A DNA stretch of 64,000 nucleotides, from positions 8,664,489 to 8,728,488 of the forward strand of contig CM020515.1 of NCBI GenBank assembly GCA_009823395.1, read 5' to 3'. This DNA is from Thamnaconus septentrionalis. Lineage: Eukaryota > Chordata > Actinopteri > Tetraodontiformes > Monacanthidae. The translations under genes and the position numbers were made by a program. Below, piece by piece: positions 1 through 10,720 of this stretch. The notes beneath the pieces were generated by a model. It saw only the letters and a program-made list of their open reading frames with translations. It made no database searches and had not been told where the DNA came from. Numbering within the stretch: the stretch's first letter is position 1; each line of letters opens with the position of its first letter.

Positions 1-140
1 CGGGAGCAAAGCAATTAAGATTCTTTTTTCTTCAGAGGAAATGCTTTAGTGCTGTTCTATACTCTTCTTTTGATGTGGAAAAAGCCGCCCCGTTCTCTTA
101 CATCTGCCACTGCTCCAGCATCCACAGGTCCGCCGCTTAC

Positions 141-468
141 TTACTGTGTCTGTTCTTTTGCTTCTCCTTGGGCTCATAGTTGTAGGCGGCAATCGTTTGC
201 TTCCTGTTTCGTGGCAACGAAAACAAAGCTGAAACAACTTGCAGAAAATGCTTTGTATGTGAGCTCTGGAAAATTGTGTGTGCGCAGTATTTCCCAGTTC
301 CAATATTCATTACTGCGTCTGTTCTTTTGCTTCTTCTTGGGCTCATTGTAGGCGGCAATCGTTTGCTTCCTGTTTTGTGGCAACTAAAACAAAGCTGAAA
401 CAACTTGCAGAAAATGCCTTGCATGTGCGCTCTGGCAAATCATGTGTGCGCAACATTTCCCAGTTTTG
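141..468. repeat. Two-copy tandem duplication, unit about 167 bp
   Basis: Bases 141-300 are repeated at 310-468 in the same orientation with roughly 90% identity by eye and two or three small indels. Both copies run from a TTACTG(T/C)GTC start through a CAATCGTTTGCTTCCTG stretch to TTTCCCAGTT. ORFs on both strands repeat as a result, which is a by-product of the duplication and not a sign of coding. No known repeat family was recognised. Confidence 0.85.
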
Positions 469-2089
469 AATCTCTTATCCAGCTGCCCTGCAAGGTGACA
501 TTATGAAACTTTCAGCAGATATAAGCAGTGTCACTAACCACAACGTCATGATTGAATGTGACCCAGAGATTCATGGTATGGAGAGCAAAACGAAGGAGTG
601 TTGTAATTAGCAGTGGATGCCTTCCGTCACTGACTGACTCACTGATGCAGATTCCTGGAGGGCGTCTTCATTACTCTGTTTACTCTTCCCCATTGTGTAC
701 GCTCCTGGTTGGCGGGCGTGTAACTAATCACTCATCATGCTCCTCGAGTATCAATCCTCTCAAGTAACTCATCTGTATCCCGGGTGCGCAGGCTTCGCCG
801 GGGCTCCCAGGGATTGTTTGAGAGGAGCGGTGCGGCCGGGCATGGCGGGGAATGGGAATGAAGGGATTATGATGAGCCGTGAGCATTTCTTTTTTTCTTT
901 TTTTTCCCCTCTCCACCCAAAAGACGCACACACATTAGAGAAGAGCCCATGCAAAGCAAATTAGGTGGGCCAAATTGCGCCTTCTCTCTCTATCTCTCTC
1001 TCGCTCTCTCCCATCTCCGAGCCGGCCATCCCTTCCTTTGATGGCGGGAGATTCCGAGGGCTCTGCCGTCGTCGGTGTGGGATGAGAGGCTTCGGCAGTG
1101 TTGTCCCTCCGGATGAGACGAGAAAGTAAAAGCTCATTCCGAATGAGGCAGGAGAAAAACAGGGCCTGAGGCTGATTACCAGTGAAGGTCAAAGTGAACG
1201 TAATTCCAGCAACATAACAGCTCTGAGAAGATGCCACGTTGCAGAGCAATCAGCGGCATTTGGAGCAGATTAAGGAGCACCGTCTTAAAACATGTTGGCC
1301 CATGAAGGAGGTCTCAGTCCATGAAGCAGTAATCACACCGTTTTGGGGGGAAACGAGGCCCTCGGCAAGTTTCAATGAATCAGGTGGCGAGCAGCGAAAC
1401 GTGACTAAAGAGCGACGATTTCAAGAGAGATCAGACAGAAAAACTGCATGAGCGAAAGTGTAAAATCCATCAAACCCATTTGCACTGAAGACGCGAGCAA
1501 CAGGAACCTGATTTGAAGATTCCAAATAAGGCGGCAGCCAGACGGAACACTCCACTGCCCGACTTCATCTGGGAGAAAACAAACACAGATAATCCCTTCA
1601 GGGATGCTTGATTGCGTTGCCAGACACTTAACAATTTCGGGCTCTGAGTGGCGACTGTGAGCGCGCTCAGTGACTTGCAGATTGGATAATGGGGGCCCGG
1701 GCATGTTGCAGTCGTGGCGGCGCGTGCCGACTGCTGTGCCAAGGCTGCCGGACCAGAACCGAAACTGGTCACGCAGGGAGCGAAAAGTGGCACCAATCTA
1801 CTGATGGGTGTTTTTTTTTAGTCTCTTTCAATCTGGGTGGTTGGAAAGTGACCGTTGCTGATGGTTTCTTCACGTCCTGTGAAGTTCGGCAAAATTGAAA
1901 TATGGTTCCTTCACGCTTATGGTTCTTGTCACTCTGATCATTTCTTCATTCATTCATTTTTTAAAACTTGCTTTTCCAGGCAATCTTCATCTTGGGGGAG
2001 GGGCCTATCGCGGGTGTCTTTCGGCGAAGGCGTGGTCATAAAGAAAAGTCACTAGGATAGACAAATATTTGCCTTCACTCGTGTCCTAC
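469..2089. other. Non-coding stretch, low repeat content
   Basis: No gene was recognised. Bases 780-1110 are GC-rich with a pyrimidine run near 980-1010; the rest is unique-looking sequence with only short unrelated ORFs. The absence of simple repeats could mean conserved non-coding DNA, but nothing in the sequence proves this. Confidence 0.4.
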
Positions 2090-2152
2090 TGACAATTTAG
2101 AATCCCCAATTAGCCTTATGCTCATGTTTTTGGACTATTGGAGAAGAAGGAA
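2090..2152 (-). mobile_element. SINE fragment (minus strand)
   Basis: The stretch GACAATTTAGA, a CCCCAATTAGCCT-like run and TTTTTGGACTATTGG follow the order of the SINE body seen better at 49,391-49,516 (same strand) and, in reverse complement, at 40,250-40,275. Only about 60 bp remains, so this is a decayed fragment. Confidence 0.5.
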
Positions 2153-2420
2153 GAGGAGGAGGAATTATTTCAACAAATGGTTGCAAGGCGTTGCTCTTTA
2201 CGCTTTGACTCACTTGAAATTAACGTCTTCATGCCGGGGCTTGGCACTTTTTTGTTATGCTAATTCGCAAAGTAAGCCATGCTCAAGAGATTTATGCACA
2301 AACTCTACGGAGCGGGGAACGAAAACGATACCTGAACTACAGTGGGGTCACTGTTGTTGGCGTTATTACCACGGGCCAACGGTGGCGCGCAGACACAACA
2401 TCCACCTCATTAGGTGCTCG

Positions 2421-2450
2421 TGTGCGTGTCCGTGTGTGTGTGTGTGTGTG
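2421..2450. repeat. (TG)n microsatellite
   Basis: About 30 bp of TG with two interruptions near its left end. Confidence 0.95.
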
Positions 2451-3034
2451 ACTTAGCTAAAAGCTCTTTGGAAAACAGAGAATCTATTAGCGGCTGCGGG
2501 GGTCTGCAGATGCATGCATAATGAGCGTGACACACATAGATGGCTGCAGCATCAGCGGGGATAAGCCGACGGATTAGACCAGCGGAGGCAAGTCTCCGGT
2601 GCCGGGGACAGACAGTTACGTAACGGCGGAATGCTGACCAAGGCAGGAGTCCGTGCCCATTCAGTTGCCTCCCGTGATGCTTCTGTTCAAAAGAAAAAAT
2701 CTTTCTTTTTAGTGTGTCCAACAAAAATCTGATTTGAATTATTGCGTAAAAAAAAAAAAAAAAAAACGCCACTCAAGCAATCATCTTGCGCTCTGGACTC
2801 GAGGTCCTGTTTGCTCGCACCTCTGCCTCCACGTGCAACAGCATGCACATGCAAATTTAATCAGGCAGCTCTGCCCTTTTCATTATCGGCTGCCTGAAAG
2901 CGCAGCAGCAGTCTTCATGTCCCATTAGGGGGATCTGCGCGGAACTGCGCCCCCTGTAGCCTGACTGGTGACGCGGCAATTGATCATCCGTGTGGTTTGA
3001 CTGCGGCTAGTTTGGGGGTTTCTGAACCTGGATG
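2451..3034. other. Non-coding stretch with poly(A) and an octamer
   Basis: It contains a poly(A) run at about 2748-2766 and an ATGCAAAT octamer at 2849-2856 followed by TTAATC. No gene or named repeat is visible. Confidence 0.4.
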
Positions 3035-3495
3035 CATTAAAAAATATCGTGTGTGATACTTGAGATTTGGTTTCGATCCAAAACCTGATAAATACGATAC
3101 TGATACTTTTTTGATGAGGGTGGCAGTATCATCAAATTGCTTTAAAAAGTGTTTTTGTGATCCCCCCATGGATTTTTATTGAGTGAAAACCAAGGACATA
3201 ATTTGGGCCTTTTAGGTAAACAGAAAATACTCGTCCACCAGTAGAAATCTTTGCCCTCCATGCAATGTCTTTTCTGCTTGGAATTATTGTCACAATCGTT
3301 TCACGAGAGGGGATGAAACAAAAATAACCCCAAAAAATGTGATTCCAACTTAATGGGAATCACTGTAATAGTTTCAAGACGGAAAATAATATTGAAAAAT
3401 TCAATATCTAGACACAAATATAACACTAACATTGATCAATACTGGTAATAACCTTGGCATCGATATTATCGATATTCAGATCGATACGCCCACCA
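3035..3495. repeat. Decayed interspersed repeat rich in ATCGATA motifs
   Basis: The segment has clusters of TATCG/CGATA words at both ends (for example near 3048, 3096, 3464 and 3482) separated by AT-rich sequence. This resembles degenerate fish DNA-transposon remnants with ATCGATA-type ends, but I could not define clean terminal repeats. The family is unknown. Confidence 0.3.
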
Positions 3496-4038
3496 CTCGA
3501 CTCTTGGGAGCCGGCTGCGGTCGTGTTGCGTGCAGCACTTTGGCTTCAGTCATCGGGTTCAACAGATTGCCCGCGTGTCGAGATGCTCTGGATTATGCAT
3601 TCAAACGCTCCCTGGAATGAGGGAGGGGACTAGCAAGGGCAGGGATGTGGTGGCAGAAAATGATAAAAAAAACAACGCACATCTGGTACAAATGTGTATT
3701 CAACCGAAAGCGCGGCGACTGATGTGGAGATGTTTGTGGAGGTGAACTGTCCCCCGCCATGTACCTCTGAATAATTAGCCAGTCACCGCCAGTGGTGGTT
3801 TTTTCCCCGCTCAAAGACGCTTCTTTAGCCGTTCTCTTCCTCCTCCTCCTCCTCGTCTCGCCTCCCGTGTCAAAGGGAATTCCTGAGCGGCGCTCCACGT
3901 TGGCTCTGCCATCTCACCGCCCACACAGCCTCTCTACCTCTGAGCCGTCTGACACTTTTTGAAGTGGTGTTCATTGTCGGTTTTTTTCTTTTTTTCTTTT
4001 TCAAAAAATGTTTCCTCACTCGACTGTTAAAGACAAGA

Positions 4039-4042
<4 letters not shown>
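3496..4042. other. Non-coding stretch
   Basis: Unique sequence with a (TCC)n-like pyrimidine run at about 3838-3855 and T-rich runs near 3980-4005. No gene was recognised. Confidence 0.4.
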
Positions 4043-4075
<33 letters not shown>

Positions 4076-4097
4076 TAGGTGTGTGTGTGTGTGTGTA
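4043..4097. repeat. (GT)n microsatellite
   Basis: GT dinucleotides over about 55 bp with one interruption (GCGCGTAGGT). Confidence 0.95.
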
Positions 4098-6194
4098 TAA
4101 CAGAGAGAAAGATCCAACATTTGTTCGCTGGATATTTATTTTTCAGACAAGTAGAAGTGGAGTTTTCTTTTGTTTTTTTACTTAATGGTTGATGAAAGAT
4201 AGTTTAAATTAAGTACAACAACAACCTGGCAAATGGATGATAGATTGTGCATCAGTAATAATGTAAGAAGCAATTTGCGCATGAATTATACGAGAGAGAG
4301 TGAAAACGATCACGTCCTTTAAAATTTTCACTCTAACGTGATTATTTCTTCCCTCTTAAACTACCGTTAAGCCCAGAAAACCGTAAAGATTTTGAAATTT
4401 TCCATCTGGTGTAGTTTCGGAGGAATGATGTTTGTGCAACTTTGGTGTCATTAAACAACCTGCTATCTTCAACACAGCTTTGATTGATCTTTGGAAAATA
4501 TTGAAGCTGGAACCAAAACCTTGTTAGCTTATAGTATAAAGAGCCATTACAATGGTACCATGGATAGAAACAACATGATGTAGGCTGATATCATTCAATA
4601 AAATACTTCATTACAATATAATCTGATACTGATGATGATATGAATCTGTATGACACAATACAATACACTGTATTGTCCCTTGGTGGAGAAAATGTCTGTA
4701 ACCTCATTCCTGGCACATTAAGCTGCTCATGCAGAAGTAATGAATCGGTTATAAACAAAGTGCTTCAAAATAACAGAACTATGAATAAGGGGGATGTATC
4801 ATTTAGCTTTAGCGGCCTGGATGCCATCTTTGTGCTGTTTCTGTTTCTGTGCAGTTCATCAAGAATACAAAGTTTCCTCTTGGACAGACTCGCTAACCAA
4901 CAGGTGCAGTGTTGATATGCAAACCACCTGTTGACTTTTAAAATGGCACAATCATCTCATCTAGAAGGACAAAAAAGTTCTTTGCCAAAATATGAAACCC
5001 AGCAAATAAACAAACAAGACAGAAAGAACTGCTTCCTTGAGCATCTGTGGGGGAAAAAACACTGATAATAGAGTCCCTGGCAGACTCGCATCTTTTTCTT
5101 CTTTTTTCATCCACCGGTCGATGTCACCATGGTTACCAGGCGTAAAGCGGCACAATAGCCGGGCTAATGAAGAGGCGCTCCTGTGCAGGGTCACACCTGG
5201 CGCTGCTTGGAAGCGCCAAGTTTGTTAGCCTCAAAAAAAAAGGCTCCCTCGGGAGTTGGAGGGACACCATCTGGACCAGCAGTGGAATGCAGCCTGAACA
5301 GGGCGTAGACTGGACCTTGCGCGCACCAGTTATTAGCCAGAACCATACGCCCGGGCCTGCTGGAAAATCCTGGCTGCTCAGCGGACGTCTGGCATCTCAG
5401 AACGGGAAGCTTATGCCAGCGTTGACACCTGTGTACGGTTCCTGCGTATGACTGCCAGAATTCAAATTTCAGCACCCGCCGTGTTTCGGCGCCGCCTTGC
5501 GCTCATCACCTCCTCCTCGTCTCTTTGACCTCTTGCCTCTTCCGTCTGGCTTCACGTTTCAATGTGCCCATCCTGCACGTTCCACCCGCGCCGCCTCCAA
5601 TCCACTCATCTGCACTTTCGGCCCGTTCTCTTTTGTCCTGATTTCTGCCAATCCTCTCACGGTCATGGCTAACAAGTTGCATTTTAATCATCCATTATCG
5701 CCGCTTAACCTGGGCGCGTTCCCACTCGTCTGTGTATTTATGTCAGTGTGGCAGCTGCTGTCCTTGAAATGAGGGCATTATGAGAAATAAAATTATGGGA
5801 AAAAAATTGTTTACGCTTTGTTCCAAAATATACACGCGTTAAAAAAAAATAAAAAAAATAAAAAAGGCGCCACAGCGATCAAATTCAGAGAGACAGTCGG
5901 CAAGGTCAGAGGTCAAAGGTTTCTGTACCGTCCCAACTGGGTAGTCAGCTTCCAGCCAGTGTAAAGCATTCCGGTTGATCTACAACCACTTAGTGCATCA
6001 ATAAAATGCAAGAGCACGTACAATATGCGAAACCCCCCCGAGCCAGATTTATTGGAGAATTAAAATGAAGTGCAAAAACACAAACCATTGATAATCTGGT
6101 ATTTAAGTTCCCTCATAGCGGCACCGTTGTTTAACTTGGGTGGCACTTACTCGACTTGGAGTCTTTAGAAAAACAGCTATCTTGTGTTTTGTCC
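4098..6194. other. Non-coding stretch, mostly AT-rich
   Basis: Bases 4200-5000 are AT-rich and 5000-5750 are mixed. A/T-rich runs lie at about 5838-5867 and a C run at 6033-6039. No ORF here has recognisable motifs and no named repeat was seen. Confidence 0.4.
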
Positions 6195-6486
6195 GGAAGC
6201 GAATTGCTGCCACCCTAGAAAAAAAAAAAAAAAACAGGGCTCAGGATCACGATATAACAAGAAACTATCACGTTTTTACGTGATGATTTTCACGTTATAA
6301 TGTGAAACTATCATGTTGTTTCGTGATCATTTCATGTTATTTTGTGAACGTTCCAAGTTATAACGTGAGAGTTACACGTTTTTACGTGAAAATGATCATG
6401 TAAAAACGTGATATTTCACGTTATAACATGATACTGAGCACTGTTTTTTTTTTTTTCTCTCTCTAGGGTGGCAGCAATGCGCTTCC
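6195..6486. mobile_element. Palindromic MITE with nine 21-bp-spaced dyads
   Basis: The terminal inverted repeats are GGAAGCG(A/C)ATTGCTGCC followed by ACCCTAG. An A run lies just inside the left end (6219-6234) and a T run at the mirror position on the right (about 6444-6456). Between them, bases 6247-6431 consist of nine degenerate copies of the 16-bp dyad TCACGTTATAACGTGA, starting at 6247, 6268, 6290, 6311, 6332, 6353, 6374, 6396 and 6416. The spacing is 20-22 bp. The whole could fold as one long hairpin. There is no coding capacity, as expected for a non-autonomous DNA element. The superfamily was not recognised. Confidence 0.8.
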
Positions 6487-8417
6487 GTAGTTTTGGTTTT
6501 GAGACGTTCAATTGAGAATGAGGTCTGCTTCCACTTTATGAATCTCTCCAATATCTCACACTCCCGCTACCTGTCGTAAACGGAGGCTGACACGCCGCTA
6601 ATTAGCTCATTTCCATGTGAAATCTTGATCGCCGCTCGTTCATTCATGAAACCGCAGCAAAGGGAGCAGCAAGCACGGAGCAGAATTTGAAAGTGAGACG
6701 CTGGGAGGCGGAAAAGAGAGGAGAGCTGGTCGTGTTGTTGGCCTCAACACCTTGAAAACATGTCGAGTGGCAGACTGACTGGAGGAGCCTGGAAACCAGA
6801 AAAAACACGGCGTTTGCATGTTGTTCTCAGCCTGGAGACCCAAAAGATTGCATGAATGTTACACCACATTGAGTGGTGTAATTAACATGAAAATACATAT
6901 TAAAACATGTTTGTTTGCTGCTTATAGATACATCTTATTGCTTGCAATTGAAGTTGGGACTGTACGAATAAAATCACGGCACCAGGACCAACTGGCCTGG
7001 TTTCAGGAATCCTATCGGGACCTTGATGAAAAGGGGATTTTATCATAATTATTATATAATAATTTAACGTGTTTTCAGCATGCCCTAAAGTATTCTGTTC
7101 TGCTGTAGTTGCTGTTTGTTTGTATTGTATATTTAAATCTGCCTGCTTTGTGCTGACTTGTTGCGTTGCATATGCAAAGCCCTCGCGCACGTGCTGTCCT
7201 TGTCTCGTCTGGTGTGAATGTGGCTTCAGTCAGAGGTCAATCTTTTGTGCGTTTTATGAAACGTCTGCGTGGGTGGGGGGGGGGTGCGCGCCCTGTTCCC
7301 ACCTGTGCACGATGAACAGATTGGCAGCGAGAGTGTGTCATCACGACGCAAAAATCCAACTGTAGATGTTGAATTGGTTCCAGCTTCATCTCCGGCGGTT
7401 CATCCTCTCTGCACACGTTCCAGGAGGTCTTTGATCCTTCCCTCACCGTCCTCGGGGGGATTCCCCCTGCTCGCAAATTATCACTCAAGTGATGGCCCTC
7501 ATAAACCCCTGACAGGTTGCACCCGATCGATCGGCCCTGCAGCCAGAGTAAACAGTTTAATGTACCCCGTGCACAGTGTGTTTTACGACGACAGACGAAC
7601 CGGCGGCCCGGGCGTGAAGAGCCTCGCCGGGGACGGGTCGGAGGACCGCCGCCGCGGTTTATTTCCTTAACTCCCGCGGGGGCCACGGAGATTCAATCAC
7701 AGCCACGGCCGTGCGCATCCTGCAAGGCGAGTGAAGAAATGTCAGTCACCTAATGGAGTTGCTGCTGATTCCTTTTGTTGGCCACAGCGCCCCTCCCGAT
7801 CATGTTTGTTGAAGGAAACCTGTAATCTGAAGCCATTTGTCGCTTCCCTCTGCTTATTTTTGCCTCCATAAGAGCCGCAGGGCTCCTTCTGTGAGGCCGA
7901 GCTCCGAAACATGCAGAAGACGGAGTCTGTATTCCCTGAGAGAACCTTTTCTTTTTTCTCATTTGTTTATGCAAATATCTCAGTGGCTGCTGTTAAAAAC
8001 GGTGCACCTTTTCACAAAAACAGAGAAATCTCCACTAAGAAGTCCCTGCCCCCGCAAAAAACAAACAAAAAAAAAACAATATATAAGGTAATCGTATTGC
8101 CTGTTGTCCCAAGAGAAAAAACACTTATAAAAGATAAAGATGATAAAGTTATAAGCGGCAGCTAAAGAGGCTGTCGGTTTGGAAATCCTAACCAGATCTT
8201 AGATGAACTCACTTAAATCTAATAGATGCATTGCAGCCAGGTCACTGCAACCATCAAGGGTCGAGTCAACCTGAGGCGAACGGCTAAGGGGATCACAAGT
8301 GGTCAGGCTGTGTATGCAGCATTGTTTTGAAGTGTTTGTGCCAAAGTAAGTTTGCGGTAAAGTGCTAACGTCATTTCTAGTGAGAGAGGCCCTTCAGATC
8401 TGATCTGGAAATGCGAG
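6487..8417. other. Non-coding stretch, conserved-looking blocks
   Basis: No gene was recognised. It carries a perfect POU-like palindrome TTGCATATGCAA (7166-7177), an octamer ATGCAAAT (7969-7976) and a CpG-rich block at 7560-7700. These traits fit regulatory DNA, but conservation cannot be judged from one sequence. Confidence 0.35.
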
Positions 8418-8583
8418 TGGTAGTTTGTCTGTATGTGGCCCTGCGATGAACTGGCGACTTGTCCAGGGTGTCACCCTGCCTTCACCCCATGACATCTGGG
8501 AGAGGCTCCAGCAGACCCCCGTGACCCTGAGTTAAGGAATAAGTGGGTATTGAAAATGGATGGATGGATGGATGGATGGATGG
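8418..8583 (+). mobile_element. SINE 3' end with (TGGA)n tail
   Basis: The segment carries GGCCCTGCGATGAACTGGCG, a GTCCAGGGTGTCACCC-like stretch and AGGCTCCAGC in the order shared with the fuller copy at 40,094-40,390. It then ends in about 6 copies of TGGA (8557-8583). This is a very common 3' region and tail of fish SINE/LINE retroposons. The 5' half is missing. Confidence 0.75.
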
Positions 8584-8584
8584 T

Positions 8585-8985
8585 TGGTACCAGAGGTGAG
8601 CAGTGATTGGAGCGTGAGTGCAGTGTGTTCCCCATCGCCCAACGGCAGCCATGTCACAATTTTCGGGCATTTTTGCTTGATTTTTTTTTCTTTTTTAACA
8701 TTGTAAGATTTTTTTTTTATTAGTGGTATTTCCAGCTATTTAGACCAGCATAAAACACTCAACCATTTTGGAAAGGTCTGGCTCCTTTCCATATTGACGC
8801 CCAATCATGTTTAGTCTTTTTGCAACCAACGTTGGCGGTCCCTGCTGGACAAACGATAGATTGCGGTTTTGTTTTTTGTTTTTTTTGTTTTTGGTGCGTC
8901 CACATTGGCCTCTCTTTTGAAACCAGAGGCTCCGCCCATCTTTCCATGCAGTCAGCGGTCACGACTCATGACTGTAGACTCTTCT
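8585..8985 (-). repeat. Interspersed repeat family A, copy 1
   Basis: The reverse complement aligns by eye along its whole length with 22,497-22,920. Shared landmarks in order are TGGGCGGAGCCTCTGGTTTC, a CCAGCAGG-type box, GTTGGTTGCAAAAAGAC and CTGCACTCA. Identity is about 60-70%. No coding sequence is intact. The family is probably a fish MITE or SINE but was not named. Confidence 0.65.
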
Positions 8986-9616
8986 TGCTTTAGTCGCTGC
9001 GACTGCTTCCACCGAGTTCTTGTTCTTTGCCGCCGCGGAGGCAGAAGTAAGCGATCGGGATGACTTGCTCTGATGTCTAACTGAGTGCGTGTGGGTGCAC
9101 ACATGAGGCAGAAGTGGTCTGCGCTCGGCGCCGTCCTCTTTAAAAGGAGTCCCACATTCGCAGTCCTTGGGAAAAGAAAGAAAAAAAAAAGCCAAACAGG
9201 AGGTTAAGCTCCGAGGCCCCTTTCACAGACTGGTTTTCCTTTCCCTGGCAAAGCCCACACGTATTGAAGCATCCCGCGCCGCTTTCTTGAACTCTGCAGA
9301 AAAAAAAAAAAAAATCTATGAGTCGCAGTGTTTTCCTGCAGTCTAGTCGTGCCGCGAATTCATAAAGAGGGCGATAGAGGGCAAGAGAGAGGGATGAATA
9401 AATGAGTAAGCGAGGTTAAGGGAGAAGAGAGAGAGAGACAGAGAGAGGGAAAAAAAGGGGACCGGGGCCAGTTTTCATCCCATGTTCCTTTTAGATCTTT
9501 GGGCAGGAAAAATCAGATAAATTAATAACATGATCTCAGGTTTGCTTTCTCCTACCCCTGCGCCACGCTACCTCTTTGCTCTGGGTGCTTTTACCCTCCC
9601 CCCGGCCCTCGCCCCT

Positions 9617-9617
<1 letters not shown>
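8986..9617. other. Non-coding stretch
   Basis: It contains A runs at about 9180 and 9299-9313 and a degenerate GA-rich tract at 9380-9450. No gene was recognised. Confidence 0.4.

Positions 9618-9668
<51 letters not shown>
9618..9668. repeat. (CA)n microsatellite
   Basis: A 51-bp uninterrupted CA tract. Confidence 0.97.
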
Positions 9669-9672
<4 letters not shown>

Positions 9673-10080
9673 GTGTGTATTTTCGAAAATCGCCCTCATC
9701 GCTTCAGACGCCTTGAATAATTCACGTGAAAGTTTTATAAGGCGCAGCGCACCGTCGTGAGAACATCCAGGTCTGAGAGGAGCCGGAAAAATAATTGAAC
9801 TTTTTCCGTGTGTTTTCCGAGTCGCTGTTTCGTCAGAGTGCGGCACGGGCAAGGCTGTAAAATATGTATATTTCACACTCAGCAGGGCCGTCTTTAAATT
9901 CTATTACAGAATTCCAATATTTCTAATAAAGCCGTCAGGTCGCTCTGGTCTTAAAGCAACAGTGCACACTTTTTCAAATTCTTACCATTTTTATTGACTT
10001 GTAACCCGTAACGTGAGAAATTGCCAAGCTAACCAGGAAAAGGAAGATTTATTTATTTATTTATTTATTTAACATCTGGC
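9669..10080. other. Non-coding stretch with (ATTT)n
   Basis: A short (ATTT)n microsatellite lies at 10,047-10,070. Otherwise the sequence is unique and non-coding. Confidence 0.5.
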
Positions 10081-10720
10081 TTGTCACGTTAGCTTAGCGC
10101 GAACGAGGCCTCTGCCCGTCTCCGCTCATTCTCCACACTGCTCGCCCTCATCCCGCAGCTGCCACGCTCCCCTGTCCATACAGATCTATAAGTAGATGCA
10201 TATGTATACCGGATGAGCTTGTGCGCGAGCAGCTGGGATGCTGAAGTGAAGTGAAGGGAAGGGAAGGACGTGCGCGTGAAGTGACGGCACGTCACATTTC
10301 GCCTCTTGCCGCCGCCGCCGCCGCTGCCACTCCGGCATGCTGTACATTGCGTGCGGCCTCCCGCCGGAGACGTTGCGCGCTTACGATCCAGCCGGACCGA
10401 CAGAGCGCTGCCCCTGCTCACCCTGCTCGCCTCGCCTCTCCTCACTGCCGCTGCAGACGAGAGCCGCGGGTTTTTCTGTCTTCCAGAGGAGAGGAGGAGG
10501 TTGGCGGAGGAATGGAAATAGGCAGCGCAAAACATGGGAACATAAATAAATTTTAATAAAAAGGCAACCTCTGGGGTTCCGACGCCCACCATCTCTCACC
10601 CAGCCCCCCCCCCGGAAGCCCCTCCGCCCCTCCGCCTCCCCTGCCGCACTCTGCATCTGCTTACACCTCTGGTGAACTTTTGTTATCTCTCCTCTCATTT
10701 GCTATTATTATCCACCTCCG
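10081..10720. promoter_or_regulatory. CpG-rich block, possible promoter or enhancer
   Basis: Bases 10,210-10,520 are rich in CpG and contain a (GCC)5-like run near 10,309-10,323. They also hold a near-palindrome of two CRE half-sites, GTGACGGCACGTCAC (10,281-10,295). ORFs exist on both strands here, as expected in GC-rich DNA, and none has a recognisable domain or a clear donor. It could be a TSS-associated CpG island or an unmethylated enhancer. No transcript evidence is available. Confidence 0.35.

Noticed and set aside
8557..8583. CRISPR-like or satellite array
   Set aside because: A short (TGGA)n tail of a retroposon; no spacers and a eukaryotic context.
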